This document shows positions 8,474 through 21,614 of a stretch of 64,000 nt of DNA, piece by piece. Numbering within the stretch: the stretch's first letter is position 1; every line of letters begins with the position of its first letter. The notes below the pieces were generated by a model, which saw only the letters and a list, made by a program, of their open reading frames with translations, did not search any database and was not told the DNA's origin. This DNA is from Eleftheria terrae (GTDB taxonomy: Bacteria; Pseudomonadota; Gammaproteobacteria; Burkholderiales; Burkholderiaceae_C): NCBI RefSeq assembly GCF_030419005.1, contig NZ_CP106951.1:3844001-3908000 (forward strand), in the 5' to 3' direction. A program made the position numbers and the translations under genes.

Positions 8474-8536
8474 CGCTTGCGGTCTACCGCCTTTCACGGG
8501 TAAAACCACGGGCTTGACACTTCCCGACCGCAAGCG
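8474..8536. promoter_or_regulatory. Perfect 11-bp inverted repeat upstream of the cytochrome b gene
   Basis: CGCTTGCGGTC at 8474-8484 and GACCGCAAGCG at 8526-8536 are exact inverted copies 41 bp apart. The right arm ends 3 bp before the cytochrome b561 ATG and occupies the place of its ribosome site, for which no good SD is visible. A TTGACA lies between the arms at 8514-8519. The repeat could be a pair of operator half sites or an RNA stem hiding the start codon. That it is functional is inference. Confidence 0.4.
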
Positions 8537-8539
8537 CCC

Positions 8540-9199
8540 ATGAAGATCCGTGTCTGGGACCTGCCGACTCGCCTGTTCCACTGGATGCTGGCGGTCGCCG
8601 TGGTCGCCCTGGTGGCCACCGCCCAGGTGGGCGGCGAGGCGATGGTGTGGCATTTCCGCCTGGGCTACCTGGTGCTGGCCTTGCTGCTGTTCCGTGGCGC
8701 GTGGGGCCTGGTGGGCGGCTACTGGTCGCGCTTCGCGAGCTTCGTGCGCGGGCCGGCGGCGGTGTGGCGCTACCTGCGCGGGCGCGGCGAGCCGCTGCAG
8801 GCGGTGGGCCATACGCCGCTGGGCAGCTTGTCGGTGCTGGCCATGCTGCTGGCGCTCGCTGCGCAGGTGGGCAGCGGCCTGTTCGCCGACGACGAGATCG
8901 CCACCACCGGCCCCTTCGCAGCCCAGGTGTCCACTGCGTTGAGCCTGCGCCTGACCTGGTATCACACGGTGATCGGCGAGCCGCTGGTGATCGGGCTGGT
9001 GCTGCTGCATCTCGCGGCCATCGGGTACTACGCCGGCGTGCGGCGGCAGAACCTGCTCGGCCCCATGTGCAGCGGCGACAAGGAGGTGGACATGGCGGCG
9101 CCCGCCTCGCGCGACAGCGCCGCCACCCGCGCTGGCGCCCTGGTGGTGTTTGCAGTGGCGCTGGCCGCAGTGGCTGCCTTGCTGCAAATGGCGGGTTAG
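8540..9199 (+). CDS. Cytochrome b561-family (Ni/Fe-hydrogenase b-type-like) membrane protein
   Basis: A 219-residue integral membrane diheme cytochrome b. The start MKIRVWDLPTRLFHWMLA carries the family's first heme histidine in RLFHW. Further histidines lie in MVWHFRLGY, in LTWYHTVIGE and in VLLHLAAIGYY, over four main membrane helices, with an extra hydrophobic helix at the C-terminus after a short loop. It passes quinol electrons to periplasmic c-type cytochromes, and the divergent cytochrome c' is the obvious partner. It is often annotated as cybB or a thiosulfate/hydrogenase cytochrome b subunit, but no hydrogenase is nearby, so I leave the symbol empty. Confidence 0.9.
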   Translation: MKIRVWDLPTRLFHWMLAVAVVALVATAQVGGEAMVWHFRLGYLVLALLLFRGAWGLVGGYWSRFASFVRGPAAVWRYLRGRGEPLQAVGHTPLGSLSVLAMLLALAAQVGSGLFADDEIATTGPFAAQVSTALSLRLTWYHTVIGEPLVIGLVLLHLAAIGYYAGVRRQNLLGPMCSGDKEVDMAAPASRDSAATRAGALVVFAVALAAVAALLQMAG

Positions 9200-9246
9200 A
9201 CTCGGCGCGAGCACTGCCGTCCCGCGGCCGACCGACCGATCGATCG

Positions 9247-9738
9247 ATGCAATCACCCGAGATACGCCTCGTTGTTCCTGACCAGCCGGAACTGCTGGAG
9301 GCCACGCGCGAGATCTTCCAGGAGTACGCCGATACGCTCGGTGTCGACCTCGGCTTCCAGGGCTTCGAGGCCGAGTTGCGCTCCTTGCCGGGCGAGTACG
9401 CCGCGCCGATGGGGCAATTGCTACTTGCCTTCGTGGACGCGCAGCTGGCTGGCTGCGGCGGCTTCCGCCCGATGCCCGATGCCGACGATGCCAATGCCTG
9501 CGAGATGCGCCGCCTCTATGTGCGCAAGCCCTTCCGTCGCTTCGGCCTGGGACGCACCATTGCCCAGGCCCTGATCGACGAGGCCCGGCGCAGCGGCTAT
9601 TCGGTGATGCTGCTCGACACGCTCGACGAGATGGAAGCCGCCCGATCGCTCTACGCCACGCTGGGTTTCGTCGAGATCCCGCCCTACTACTTCAACCCGC
9701 TGCCCGGCGCGCACTACCTGAAGGTGGCGCTGGACTGA
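9247..9738 (+). CDS. GNAT-family N-acetyltransferase
   Basis: A 163-residue acetyltransferase of the GNAT fold. Visible motifs are the central strand-helix region CEMRRLYVRKPFRRFGLGRTIAQAL, whose R-x-x-G-x-G acetyl-CoA loop is RRFGLGR, and the C-terminal LYATLGFVEIPPYY. The N-terminal IFQEYADTLGVDLGFQGFEAEL element is typical of a proteobacterial subgroup of uncharacterised small-molecule or protein acetyltransferases. It is preceded by a short CGAC/CGAT simple repeat (about 9227-9248) at its start. Substrate unknown. It is a single gene, 47 bp after the cytochrome gene. Confidence 0.9.
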   Translation: MQSPEIRLVVPDQPELLEATREIFQEYADTLGVDLGFQGFEAELRSLPGEYAAPMGQLLLAFVDAQLAGCGGFRPMPDADDANACEMRRLYVRKPFRRFGLGRTIAQALIDEARRSGYSVMLLDTLDEMEAARSLYATLGFVEIPPYYFNPLPGAHYLKVALD

Positions 9739-9857
9739 AGGCCCCGATGTCGGTTACGGCGAGGTACCGGCGTAGCATCGGCGGCTGTTCGACTGTTGCG
9801 TGGCGCCGTGCCGGCCTGCAGAGCCTGCAGGAGGGCCGGCATCTGACTGGAGGCACC

Positions 9858-10718
9858 ATGACCCCTGATCCCCAAACGATCGAGTTGCGCGCGGGCGCCC
9901 TGCGGCTCGCGCTGCGGCCCGACCTGGGCGGCTGCATCGCCGGCCTGTGGCACGGCAGCACCCCGGTGCTGCGCTCGATGGAGCCCGATGCGCTGGCGCA
10001 TCCGCGGCAGTGCGCCGGCTTTGTGCTGGTCCCCTATTCCAACCGCATTGCCGACTGCCGCTTCGAGTGGGACGGCCAGATGCGGGGCACGCGCTGCAAC
10101 TTCGGCCCGTCGCCGCACTCGCTTCATGGCGTGGGCCTGCTGCGGCCCTGGACCGTGGTCGAGCAGGGCGAGCGCTCGGCCGTGCTGGAGTTGCAGCACC
10201 AGCCGGACGAGGACTGGCCCTTCGCCTTCGAGGCACGCCAGCAGCTGGTGGTGGACGAGCAGGGCCTGAGCCTGGAGCTCAGCCTCACCAACCGGGCCCA
10301 GGTGCCCGCGCCCGGCGGCCTTGGCTGGCATCCCTATTTCCCCAAGCGCCAGCGCAGCCGCCTGCATGCCGAGCTGGCTGGTCGATGGGAGGTCGACGAG
10401 ACGCTGCTGCCCACGCACTGGGTCAAGCAGAACGGCATCGATGCCGACGTGGTCCATCTCGATTTCGACAACTGCTTCACTGGCTGGCAAGGGCAGGCCC
10501 GCATCCGCGACGAGCGCTTCTCGCTGATGCTGAGCGCCTCGCTGCCCTACCTGGTGGTCTACACCCCGCCGGAGCAGGACTTCTTCGCGGTCGAGCCGGT
10601 CAGCCATGCGAACAATGCGCTCAATCTGCCCGACCCGGCGTCGCACGGCGTGGTGACGCTGGCCCCCGGCGCGTCGATGGGCGCGTCGATCCAGCTGCGC
10701 ATCCAGGAGGTCCGTTGA
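9858..10718 (+). CDS. Aldose 1-epimerase (GalM-like mutarotase)
   Basis: A 286-residue cytoplasmic mutarotase that interconverts alpha and beta anomers of aldoses. Typical residues are the catalytic-histidine region SLHGVGLLRPW, the second histidine in GWHPYFPK, and the glutamate region VEPVSHANNALN near the C-terminus. The start at 9858 is preceded by CTGGAGG; an upstream in-frame extension is not conserved-looking. The stop is 2 bp before the next ATG, so it forms an operon with the SMP-30/gluconolactonase gene. This pairing suggests a sugar oxidation route (aldose anomer supply, then lactone hydrolysis), although no sugar dehydrogenase is encoded here. Confidence 0.9.
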   Translation: MTPDPQTIELRAGALRLALRPDLGGCIAGLWHGSTPVLRSMEPDALAHPRQCAGFVLVPYSNRIADCRFEWDGQMRGTRCNFGPSPHSLHGVGLLRPWTVVEQGERSAVLELQHQPDEDWPFAFEARQQLVVDEQGLSLELSLTNRAQVPAPGGLGWHPYFPKRQRSRLHAELAGRWEVDETLLPTHWVKQNGIDADVVHLDFDNCFTGWQGQARIRDERFSLMLSASLPYLVVYTPPEQDFFAVEPVSHANNALNLPDPASHGVVTLAPGASMGASIQLRIQEVR

Positions 10719-10720
10719 GC

Positions 10721-11629
10721 ATGGCCGGCTTGTATGAAGTCACGCGGGCCGTCGAGCAGCCGGCGGTGCTGGGCGAGTCGCCGATGTGGCATCCGGTGGA
10801 GCAGGTGCTCTACTACTGCGATATTGCCGGCCGCAAGCTGCATCGCTTCGACCCGGCTCGGCAAGCGCTCGACAGCTGGGCCTTCGACACCGACGTGAGC
10901 TGCTGCGCGGCCACCACCTCGCAGGCGCTGGTGCTGGCGATGCGCGACGGCCTGTGGCGTTTCGACCCCCGCAGCGCCCAGCGGGAACAGCTTGCGCCGC
11001 CACCCTATGACCCGGCGCAGGAGCGCTTCAACGATGGCAAGGTCGACCCGGCTGGCCGGCTCTGGTGCGGCACCATCTACGAGCCGCGCAAGCCGGCGCT
11101 GGCGGCGCTCTACCGGCTCGACCCGGATGGCCGGCTGAGCCGCCGCGGCGAGGGCGTCACGGTGTCCAACGGCCTGGCCTGGAGCCCCGACGCGAGCCGC
11201 ATGTACTGGAGCGACACCACCAGCCACACCATCTTCCTGCTGGACTTCGACCCGGCCACCGGCGAGGCCGGCGAACGACGGGTCTTCAAGCGCTTCGAGC
11301 TCAAGCGTGAAGGGCAGTCACTGGACAGCTATGGCGGCCGGCCCGATGGCGGCGCGGTGGATGTGGACGGCAACTACTGGGTGGCGATGTTCGAGGGGTC
11401 GCGGCTGCTGCAGCTCTCCCCGGACGGCGAGCTGCTGCGCGAGGTGCGGCTGCCGGTGCGCTGCCCGACGATGCCGGCCTTCGGCGGAGCTGACCTGAAG
11501 ACGCTCTACGTCACCACCTCGCGCGAGAAGCGCCCGGCCGAGGAGCTGGCCGCCCAGCCGTGGGCCGGTTGCGTGCTGCAGTTGCGGGTGGAAGTGCCGG
11601 GGCTGCCCGCCACTGCCTGGCGAGGTTGA
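10721..11629 (+). CDS. SMP-30/gluconolactonase-family lactonase
   Basis: A 302-residue six-bladed beta-propeller of the SMP-30/Gnl/LRE family. Metal ligands typical of the family are visible: E in LGESPMWHP, N in RFNDGKVDPAGRLWCGT, and N and D in VSNGLAWSPDASRMYWSDT. These enzymes open sugar lactones with a divalent metal. An AGGAGG at 10704-10710 lies inside the preceding galM-like gene. The tight coupling to the mutarotase supports a role in sugar (possibly L-arabinose or galactose) lactone hydrolysis, but the substrate is inferred only from this context. Confidence 0.92.
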   Translation: MAGLYEVTRAVEQPAVLGESPMWHPVEQVLYYCDIAGRKLHRFDPARQALDSWAFDTDVSCCAATTSQALVLAMRDGLWRFDPRSAQREQLAPPPYDPAQERFNDGKVDPAGRLWCGTIYEPRKPALAALYRLDPDGRLSRRGEGVTVSNGLAWSPDASRMYWSDTTSHTIFLLDFDPATGEAGERRVFKRFELKREGQSLDSYGGRPDGGAVDVDGNYWVAMFEGSRLLQLSPDGELLREVRLPVRCPTMPAFGGADLKTLYVTTSREKRPAEELAAQPWAGCVLQLRVEVPGLPATAWRG

Positions 11630-11797
11630 GCCGGCGGGCACTTCACACGAGTGGCACGGCGCGGCGGCTCTCGCTGCCCTGTGCCGGCCGTGCCGCGTCC
11701 GGGCCAGGCCGGGTTGGCCACTCTGCACGAGCGCTCGTGGCAGGCGCTGGCGCCGCTGCGGGGCGCGCGTGTGCCCAGCGCGTGGCCGGGTCCTGCT

Positions 11798-12328
11798 TCA
11801 GCGAGCGCGCTGCTGCGCGCGCGCCTTCAGCCGCCGTGCCAGCCGCAGCCGCCAGGCGAGCTTGACGCCCAGGTAGCCGAGCCCGGCACCCACCGTCGCG
11901 AACAGGCCCATGCCGACCAGCGCGGGCAGGCCGACGGACTGCAGCAGGCCCCATGCACCGGCATCGGCGCCGGGCAGTTGCGGGGGCGGCGCCTGCACCA
12001 CCAGGCTGCCCACCTGGTAGGCCAGCCACAGCCAGCCGCCGACCGTCAGCGGATTGGTGATGAAGGTGATGGCCGCGGCCACCGGAATGTTGGCCCGCCA
12101 CCAGACGCAATGGGCGGTGGCGAACACGATCTGCGCCACCGGCACGACGAACGCCCAGAAGGTGCCCACCGCGACGCCGCGGGCCACCGCCTCGCCGCGC
12201 ATGCGCCACAGCTCCGGCGCGAGCACATGCGCTGCGATGGGACGCAGCCAGCGGTTGCGCGCCAGGTCGTCGCGGCGTGGCAGCTGGTCCTTCAGCCGGC
12301 GTGCCAGCATGTCCTTCATCGATGTCAT
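11798..12328 (-). CDS. DUF2062-domain membrane protein
   Basis: A 176-residue protein of the DUF2062 family. A basic N-terminus (KDQLPRRDDLARNRWLRP) is followed by WRMRGEAVARGVAVGTFWAFVVPVAQ in short hydrophobic stretches, a second segment with ITNPLTVGGWLW, a third near the C-terminus, and a basic tail. Family members are small membrane proteins of unknown function, often found in Burkholderiales beside competence or lipid genes. The start ATG at 12328 could also be the in-frame ATG at 12316. It is transcribed against both neighbours. Confidence 0.88.
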   Translation of the reverse strand: MTSMKDMLARRLKDQLPRRDDLARNRWLRPIAAHVLAPELWRMRGEAVARGVAVGTFWAFVVPVAQIVFATAHCVWWRANIPVAAAITFITNPLTVGGWLWLAYQVGSLVVQAPPPQLPGADAGAWGLLQSVGLPALVGMGLFATVGAGLGYLGVKLAWRLRLARRLKARAQQRAR

Positions 12329-12684
12329 GGCGTGAATCGTCTCATGCGTCGCGTTCCTGCGGGAAATTTCGCTTGGTCACCAACTGGCCTTGCTTCGACA
12401 CGCAAGGCGGGCACCGTCTTGTTCCCCGATGGAACCGGCTGTCGTTTGCCTTGCGTTTTCCTTGCAGTGGCACGCGAGCTTTCTCGGGCGGGCCGGCAGG
12501 CCGCAAGCGGCAGGACTGCACGCTGCAGGCCGTTTGCACGTGCCATGCCACGGTCGTTTGATGGTCGTCAAGCCGTGTCGGCGCAGCACCACGTCGGGGC
12601 GCCTACAGGCCGGGGGGTGAGAGAAGCAGGGGTTTCCACGTATAATTCCGCGGATTTGCCGCAACCAGTTTGTAACCGAACGCC
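12329..12684. other. Intergenic region before the ATP synthase operon
   Basis: 356 bp between the DUF2062 gene and atpI. No coding region, RNA gene or strong terminator is seen. Several open frames cross it, but none has a ribosome site or recognisable sequence. The right end holds the candidate atp promoter described separately. Confidence 0.6.
12617..12646 (+). promoter_or_regulatory. Candidate sigma-70 promoter of the atp operon
   Basis: A perfect TATAAT at 12641-12646, conspicuous in this GC-rich DNA, is preceded by GTGAGA at 12617-12622 (4 of 6 matches to TTGACA) with an 18-bp spacer. The atpI GTG start lies 38 bp after the -10 box. Assigned by eye and position only. Confidence 0.55.
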
Positions 12685-13278
12685 GTGAGACCAGAACAGA
12701 AAGCAGGCAAAGCACCCGCTTCACCACGGTCCGGCGAGCCGAGCGTCAACGCTGCGGCGGCTGTCGATGCCGACACGCAGGCAGCGGTGGCCGCAAGGGG
12801 GTTCGACACCACGGACTTCGGTGACAGCACAAGTGCGGACGAGGAGCCGGTTTTCAAGCCCCTGACGCGCGAACAAGCGCAGGCGCTCAGAGCCGGGCGC
12901 CCGTTGCTGTCGCCCTGGCGGGTGGTGGCGGCGCAGGCAGTGGCAGGTGTGCTCGCCACCCTCGTCTGGTGGCTCGCCACGGGGCGGGTCGAAGCGGCTT
13001 GGTCGGCGCTGTACGGCGCGGCTGCAACCGTAGTGCCGGGGGCCTTGATGGCGCGCGGCATGAGCAAGGGGCTTTCGGGAGCGAGCCCTGGCACCGCGGT
13101 GCTGGGTTTCATGCTCTGGGAGTTCGTGAAGATTTTCGTGGCGGTGGTCATGTTGGTGGCCGCGCCCAGGATGGTGCCCGATCTGAGCTGGCCGGCCTTG
13201 CTGGTCTCGATGATCGTGTGCATGAAGGCAAGTTGGCTGGCGCTGCTGTGGCAGCGCCGGATAAAGAAAACGTCTTAA
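12685..13278 (+). CDS. atpI: ATP synthase protein I
   Basis: A 197-residue membrane protein, first gene of the ATP synthase operon. The N-terminal 80 residues are hydrophilic and Ala/Asp-rich, ending in the EPVFKPLTREQAQALRAG and SPWRVVAAQ region common in Burkholderiales AtpI. Four hydrophobic segments follow, with a GxxPGALMARGMSKG-like turn, and the end is basic (QRRIKKTS). AtpI assists assembly of the c-ring and may help magnesium or calcium supply; it is not part of the final enzyme. Start is GTG at 12685 with no strong SD. The first 80 residues are longer than the E. coli protein's start. Confidence 0.88.
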   Translation: MRPEQKAGKAPASPRSGEPSVNAAAAVDADTQAAVAARGFDTTDFGDSTSADEEPVFKPLTREQAQALRAGRPLLSPWRVVAAQAVAGVLATLVWWLATGRVEAAWSALYGAAATVVPGALMARGMSKGLSGASPGTAVLGFMLWEFVKIFVAVVMLVAAPRMVPDLSWPALLVSMIVCMKASWLALLWQRRIKKTS

Positions 13279-13302
13279 AGACAACCGTTCGAAAGAAGAG
13301 AG

Positions 13303-14494
<1,192 letters not shown>

Positions 14495-14543
14495 TCGGCT
14501 TTTCTCGCAGTCTTCATTTCCGTAACCGAGAAAGGTCCGAGCC

Positions 14544-15014
14544 GTGAATCTGAACGCTACCCTTTGGGCGCAGATGGTGGTCTTCGGGATCCTGGTGTGG
14601 TTCACGATGAAATTCGTGTGGCCCCCGATCACGAAGTCGCTCGACGAGCGCGCCCGGAAGATCGCGGACGGGCTGGCCGCTGCTGACAAGGCCAAGGCTG
14701 ACCTTGCCAACGCCGGAAAGCAGGTCGAGGCCCAGCTCGCCAAAACCAACCAGGAGGCGACCCAACGCCTCGGCGACGCTGAAAAGCGTGCGCAAGCCAT
14801 CATCGACGAAGCCAAGAAACGGGCCGATGTCGAAGCGGCCAAGATCATCGCCAATGCGAAGGCCGAGGCCGAGCAGCAGCTGATCTCGGCTCGGGAGGCG
14901 CTGCGCGAGCAGGTTGCCGCCCTGGCGGTCAAGGGCGCCGAGCAGATCCTTCAGAAGGAAGTCAACGCCGGCGTTCACGCCGAGTTGCTGGCCCGTCTGA
15001 AAACCGAGCTTTGA
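14544..15014 (+). CDS. atpF: F1Fo ATP synthase subunit b
   Basis: A 156-residue peripheral-stalk subunit. One N-terminal membrane helix (about residues 5-25, [20 protein letters not shown]) is followed by a long charged, Ala/Lys/Glu-rich coiled coil ([16 protein letters not shown] to [17 protein letters not shown]) that dimerises and holds the F1 head through delta. The length is the usual 156 residues. Its stop lies 2 bp before the atpH ATG, so the two are probably translated together. Confidence 0.97.
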   Translation: MNLNATLWAQMVVFGILVWFTMKFVWPPITKSLDERARKIADGLAAADKAKADLANAGKQVEAQLAKTNQEATQRLGDAEKRAQAIIDEAKKRADVEAAKIIANAKAEAEQQLISAREALREQVAALAVKGAEQILQKEVNAGVHAELLARLKTEL

Positions 15015-15016
15015 TC

Positions 15017-15550
15017 ATGGCTGAGCTCGCAACCATCGCGCGTCCCTATGCGGAAGCCCTCTTCGAGGTGGCCCGCAAAGGTGACTTGAACCAGTGGGCT
15101 GCCGAGGTCGACGCCTTGGCGGTCGTGGTCGCTAACCCGCAGCTGCGCGAGCTGGCGGACAACCCTCGCGTGCAGCGCGCCCAGGTCTTCGACGTCTTGA
15201 CGTCGGTGGTCGGGATGCCGCTGGGCGAGGGCGTCCGCAACCTCGTGTCCACGCTGCTTGACAACGGCCGGCTCGCCGCCTTGCCGGAGATCGCCTCGCA
15301 GTTCCGTGCGCTCAAGCATGCGAACGAGGGTGTGGTCGACGCCACGGTCTACAGCGCCTTTCCGATCGACGAGGCACGGCTCACCGAGCTTGTGGCCACG
15401 CTGGAGAAGCGCTTCGGCCGCAAGCTGCTGCCGACCGTGCAGGTCCAGCCCGAGCTGATCGGCGGCGTGCGCGTGGTGGTTGGCGACGAGGTGCTCGACA
15501 CCTCCGTCAAGGCCCGCTTGGAACGCATGAAGGCTGCGCTGGTCGCCTGA
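15017..15550 (+). CDS. atpH: F1Fo ATP synthase subunit delta
   Basis: A 177-residue F1 subunit that joins the b stalk to the top of the alpha/beta ring. Typical landmarks are the N-terminal [15 protein letters not shown] helix and the C-terminal [23 protein letters not shown] signature. I start at the ATG at 15017, 2 bp after the atpF stop; an in-frame TTG six bases earlier overlaps atpF and is less likely. Followed by a 100-bp spacer before atpA. Confidence 0.96.
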   Translation: MAELATIARPYAEALFEVARKGDLNQWAAEVDALAVVVANPQLRELADNPRVQRAQVFDVLTSVVGMPLGEGVRNLVSTLLDNGRLAALPEIASQFRALKHANEGVVDATVYSAFPIDEARLTELVATLEKRFGRKLLPTVQVQPELIGGVRVVVGDEVLDTSVKARLERMKAALVA

Positions 15551-15650
15551 GACCACGCGGCGCCGATGAACATCCGGGCGCGAGTCCGGGGCAGCCAAGT
15601 TCAGGCTCCGGGCGCCAGCGCCCGGACCCGGACAAGACTGGGAGAATGCA

Positions 15651-17189
<1,539 letters not shown>

Positions 17190-17213
17190 TCCCACAGAAC
17201 AAGGAGTTCCGTC

Positions 17214-18083
17214 ATGGCGGCAGGCAAGGAAATACGCGGCAAGATCAAGTCGGTGGAGAACACCCGCAAGATCACGAAGGCCATGGAGATGGTCGCCGCG
17301 TCGAAGATGCGCAAGGCGCAGGACCGCATGCGTGCGGCCCGGCCTTATGCCGAGAAGGTGCGCAACATCACGGCCAACCTGGCTCAGGCCAATCCTGAGT
17401 ACGTGCCCGCTTTTCTGCAGCAGAACAGCGGTACCGGCCAGGTGGGCGTGATTGTCGTCACCACCGACAAGGGTCTGTGCGGCGGCCTCAATACCAACAT
17501 CCTGCGCGCCACCACCGCCAAGCTGAAGGAACTGGAAGCCCAGGGCCTGAAGGCGCAGACGGTGGCCATCGGCAACAAGGGTGTCGGTTTCATGAACCGC
17601 ATCGGCGCCAAGGTGGTGGCCCAGGTGACGCAGCTGGGCGACCAGCCGCACCTGGAGCGCCTGATCGGCCCGGTGAAGACGCTGATCGACCAGTACGCCG
17701 AAGGCAAGCTCGACGCGGTCTACCTCTGCTACACCCGCTTCGTCAACACGATGAAGCAGGAGCCGGTGGTGCAGCAACTGCTGCCGCTGTCGGCCGACTC
17801 GCTGAAGGCCGACAAGAGCCAGCATGCCTGGGACTACATCTACGAACCCGATGCGCAAAGCGTGCTCGACGAGCTGCTGACCCGCTACATCGAGGCGTTG
17901 GTGTACCAGGCCGTGGCCGAGAACATGGCGTCCGAGCAGTCGGCGCGCATGGTCGCGATGAAGGCCGCGACCGACAACGCCGGCAACCTGATCGCCGAGC
18001 TGAAGCTGGTCTACAACAAGACCCGGCAGGCAGCGATCACCAAGGAACTGTCGGAGATCGTCGGCGGGGCGGCGGCCGTCTGA
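17214..18083 (+). CDS. atpG: F1Fo ATP synthase subunit gamma
   Basis: A 289-residue central-shaft subunit that rotates within the alpha/beta ring. The N-terminal helix [20 protein letters not shown] and the C-terminal helix containing [12 protein letters not shown] with [21 protein letters not shown] form the antiparallel coiled coil. GLCGGLN lies near residue 85. Start at 17214 follows an AAGGAG site, 24 bp after atpA. A long open frame antisense to it is a GC-rich shadow and is not called. Confidence 0.98.
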   Translation: MAAGKEIRGKIKSVENTRKITKAMEMVAASKMRKAQDRMRAARPYAEKVRNITANLAQANPEYVPAFLQQNSGTGQVGVIVVTTDKGLCGGLNTNILRATTAKLKELEAQGLKAQTVAIGNKGVGFMNRIGAKVVAQVTQLGDQPHLERLIGPVKTLIDQYAEGKLDAVYLCYTRFVNTMKQEPVVQQLLPLSADSLKADKSQHAWDYIYEPDAQSVLDELLTRYIEALVYQAVAENMASEQSARMVAMKAATDNAGNLIAELKLVYNKTRQAAITKELSEIVGGAAAV

Positions 18084-18118
18084 CGGCGCGAGGCCTGAAG
18101 GCATCCAACGAATATTGA

Positions 18119-19513
<1,395 letters not shown>

Positions 19514-19609
19514 GCGACGCCGCGGCGCGTGCGGCGTCAGCCGCCGCCGCGCCGATTGCGTGCTTCTTGCATCGTCTCCCCTCTCGAAGGAAGCTGAGGA
19601 AGCTGAACT

Positions 19610-20026
19610 ATGGCAACCATTCAAGTCGACGTCGTTTCCGCGGAAGCCTCGATCTTCTCCGGCCAGGCGAAGTTCGTCGCGCTGCCCGGCGAGTCGGGCG
19701 AGCTGGGTATCCTGCCGCAGCACACGCCGCTGATCACGCGCATCCGTCCGGGTGCGGTGCGCATCGAGCGTGCTGACAACGGCGAGGAAGAGTTCGTCTT
19801 CGTGGCCGGCGGCATCCTGGAAGTGCAGCCCAATGCGGTGACGGTGCTTGCCGACACGGCCATCCGCGGCAAGGACCTGGACGAAGCCAAGGCCACCGAG
19901 GCCAAGCGCCTGGCCGAGGAAGCGATGAAGAACGCCAAGAGCGACATCGACTTCGCCAAGGCCCAGAGCGAATTCGCGGCGATGGCCGCCCAGATCGCCG
20001 CACTGCGCCGGTTCCGCCGCAAGTGA
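19610..20026 (+). CDS. atpC: F1Fo ATP synthase subunit epsilon
   Basis: A 138-residue subunit that binds gamma and the c-ring and can inhibit ATP hydrolysis. The N-terminal beta-sandwich carries [15 protein letters not shown] and [11 protein letters not shown], and the C-terminal helical arm ends in [12 protein letters not shown], where the inhibitory helix is expected. It is the last gene of the operon, 96 bp after atpD, and is followed within 60 bp by a strong terminator. Confidence 0.97.
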   Translation: MATIQVDVVSAEASIFSGQAKFVALPGESGELGILPQHTPLITRIRPGAVRIERADNGEEEFVFVAGGILEVQPNAVTVLADTAIRGKDLDEAKATEAKRLAEEAMKNAKSDIDFAKAQSEFAAMAAQIAALRRFRRK

Positions 20027-20081
20027 GTTGATGATGCCGGATGCGACGGGTCGACGGGCCCGTGGCGCCGGTGCCCGAACG

Positions 20082-20119
20082 ACGCCCGCAGGCTGTGGCC
20101 TGGCGGGCGTTGTTGTTTT
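20082..20119 (+). terminator. Rho-independent terminator of the atp operon
   Basis: ACGCCCGCAGGC at 20082-20093, a TGTG loop, then GCCTGGCGGGCGT up to 20110 form a 12-bp stem with one bulged G. The run TGTTGTTTT follows on the plus strand. It lies 56 bp after the atpC stop and just beyond the end of a convergent gene. Confidence 0.75.
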
Positions 20120-20130
20120 GGGGCCGGCTC

Positions 20131-20634
20131 TCAGGCCACGTGTGGGCGGTTCGGCAACTCGTCCACATTCGGCTGCCCGTCGCGCAGCGGAAAATGCCGC
20201 ACCAGCAGCGCCGTGACCTCGTCCACCGCCAGTCCCAGGGCCGCCTCGGCCTGGCCGGCGCGCAGCATCTCGGACATGCCCTGCACGATGCGGTCCCATT
20301 CGGCCTGCGGCACGCAGCGCGACACGCCCCGGTCGGCAACGACCTCGATGCGGTGCTCCACCAGCAGCAGGTAGATCAGCACGCCGTTGTTGTCCTCGGT
20401 GTCCCATACCCTCAGCTTGCCGAACATCGACACCGCCCGCTCGCGGGCCGGTGCGTCGCGGCGCAGATAGCTCCACGGCAGGGCACCTTCGATGCACAGC
20501 CGGATCTCGCCGGTGTGCCGGGCCTCGCTGGCCTGCACCCGGGCTTCCAGCGACTGCAGGGCCACCGGGCCCAGCACCCGGCGGGTGTCGGTGTCGTCCC
20601 ACCAGCGGTGGCGCAGGATGCGCTTGATGTTCAT
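20131..20634 (-). CDS. TPM-domain protein (soluble, short form)
   Basis: A 167-residue protein of the TPM domain family (TLP18.3/Psb32/MOLO-1). Without a signal peptide, it starts MNIKRILRHRWWDDTDTRRVL and shows the domain's EIRLCIEGALPW, VWDTEDNNGVLIYLLL and IEVVADRGVSR strands. The family may act in protein quality control at membranes or as a phosphatase. It is the last gene of a lemA-TPM-TPM operon, 13 bp after the longer TPM gene, an arrangement found widely in proteobacteria; its role is not established. The start is set at the ATG at 20634, right after the preceding gene. Confidence 0.85.
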   Translation of the reverse strand: MNIKRILRHRWWDDTDTRRVLGPVALQSLEARVQASEARHTGEIRLCIEGALPWSYLRRDAPARERAVSMFGKLRVWDTEDNNGVLIYLLLVEHRIEVVADRGVSRCVPQAEWDRIVQGMSEMLRAGQAEAALGLAVDEVTALLVRHFPLRDGQPNVDELPNRPHVA

Positions 20635-20647
20635 GGGGTGCCCCTCC

Positions 20648-21607
20648 TCACCAACTGCCCGACGAGCCGCCGCCGCCGAAGCTGCCGCCGCCTCCGGACG
20701 AAAACCCGCCACCCCCGCTGCCGCCGCCACCGAACCCGCCGCCACCGCCGAAGCCGCCCCAGACGATGGGCGTCTGGTGGCGCAGGCCCCGCCCGCGGCC
20801 GGACGACAGTGCCGAGCCGACGCCCATCGCCAGCATCAGCAACAGGGCGCCCACCGCCGCGATCGCCGCCACCACCATGCTGGCGGTGAACCACCAGCTC
20901 AGGGCGCCCACCGCCAGGCCGGTGCCGAGCGAGCCGAGCTTGCGGCCCAGCAGGCCGCTGAGCACGGCGCCGATGACCGGGGCGCCGGCAAACAGGAAGA
21001 TCGCCAGGTCGAACCACTGGGTGCCCGGTTCGCCGGCGCTGCCGCCGCTGTTGCGGGGGGAGGGCGCCGGCAGGCCTTCGCCGGCAATCAGCGCCGCCAG
21101 CCGGTCCACGCCGGCGTTCAGCCCGCCGGCATAGTCGCCGGCCTTGAACGCGGGCGCGATGGCCTGGTCGATGACGCGGCGGGCGGCCAGGTCGGGAATG
21201 GCGCCCTCGAGCGCCCGTGCGACCTCGATGCGCACGCGGCGGTCGTTCTTCGCCACCACGATGAGCAGGCCGTCGCCCACTTCCTTGCGGCCGATCTTCC
21301 ACCGGTCGGCCACGCGCCAGGCGTAGGCGGCAATGTCCTCGGGCGCGGTGGTCGGGACCATCAGCACCGCCACCTGGCTGCCGTATCGGGTCTCCACCTG
21401 CTCCAGCTTGGCCTCCAGCGCGGCCCGCTGGGCGGTGCTGAGCGTGCCGGTCTGGTCGGTGACTCGGGCATTCAGAGGCGGCACCGGCTGTGGCGCCTGC
21501 TGGGCCAGCAACGGCCCGGCAGCCAGCATCCCCAGCAGCCAGGCGGCCAGCAACCAGCGCCAGGCTGCCAGGGCGGCCCGGCATGGATGAAGTGCGGCCT
21601 GCGTCAT
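20648..21607 (-). CDS. TPM-domain membrane protein with Gly/Ser-rich tail (YgcG-like)
   Basis: A 319-residue exported, membrane-anchored protein. A signal segment ends near AGPLLAQQ. The TPM domain occupies about residues 42-165 ([40 protein letters not shown]), two or three hydrophobic helices follow (near [13 protein letters not shown] and WWFTASMVV), and the C-terminus is a Gly/Ser-rich low-complexity tail with GGGG and SSGG runs. The family is called YgcG/beta-propeller-domain-of-methanol-dehydrogenase type in older annotations; that name is misleading. It lies 7 bp after lemA and 13 bp before the second TPM gene, in one transcript. Confidence 0.9.
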   Translation of the reverse strand: MTQAALHPCRAALAAWRWLLAAWLLGMLAAGPLLAQQAPQPVPPLNARVTDQTGTLSTAQRAALEAKLEQVETRYGSQVAVLMVPTTAPEDIAAYAWRVADRWKIGRKEVGDGLLIVVAKNDRRVRIEVARALEGAIPDLAARRVIDQAIAPAFKAGDYAGGLNAGVDRLAALIAGEGLPAPSPRNSGGSAGEPGTQWFDLAIFLFAGAPVIGAVLSGLLGRKLGSLGTGLAVGALSWWFTASMVVAAIAAVGALLLMLAMGVGSALSSGRGRGLRHQTPIVWGGFGGGGGFGGGGSGGGGFSSGGGGSFGGGGSSGSW

Positions 21608-21614
21608 CGCCGCC

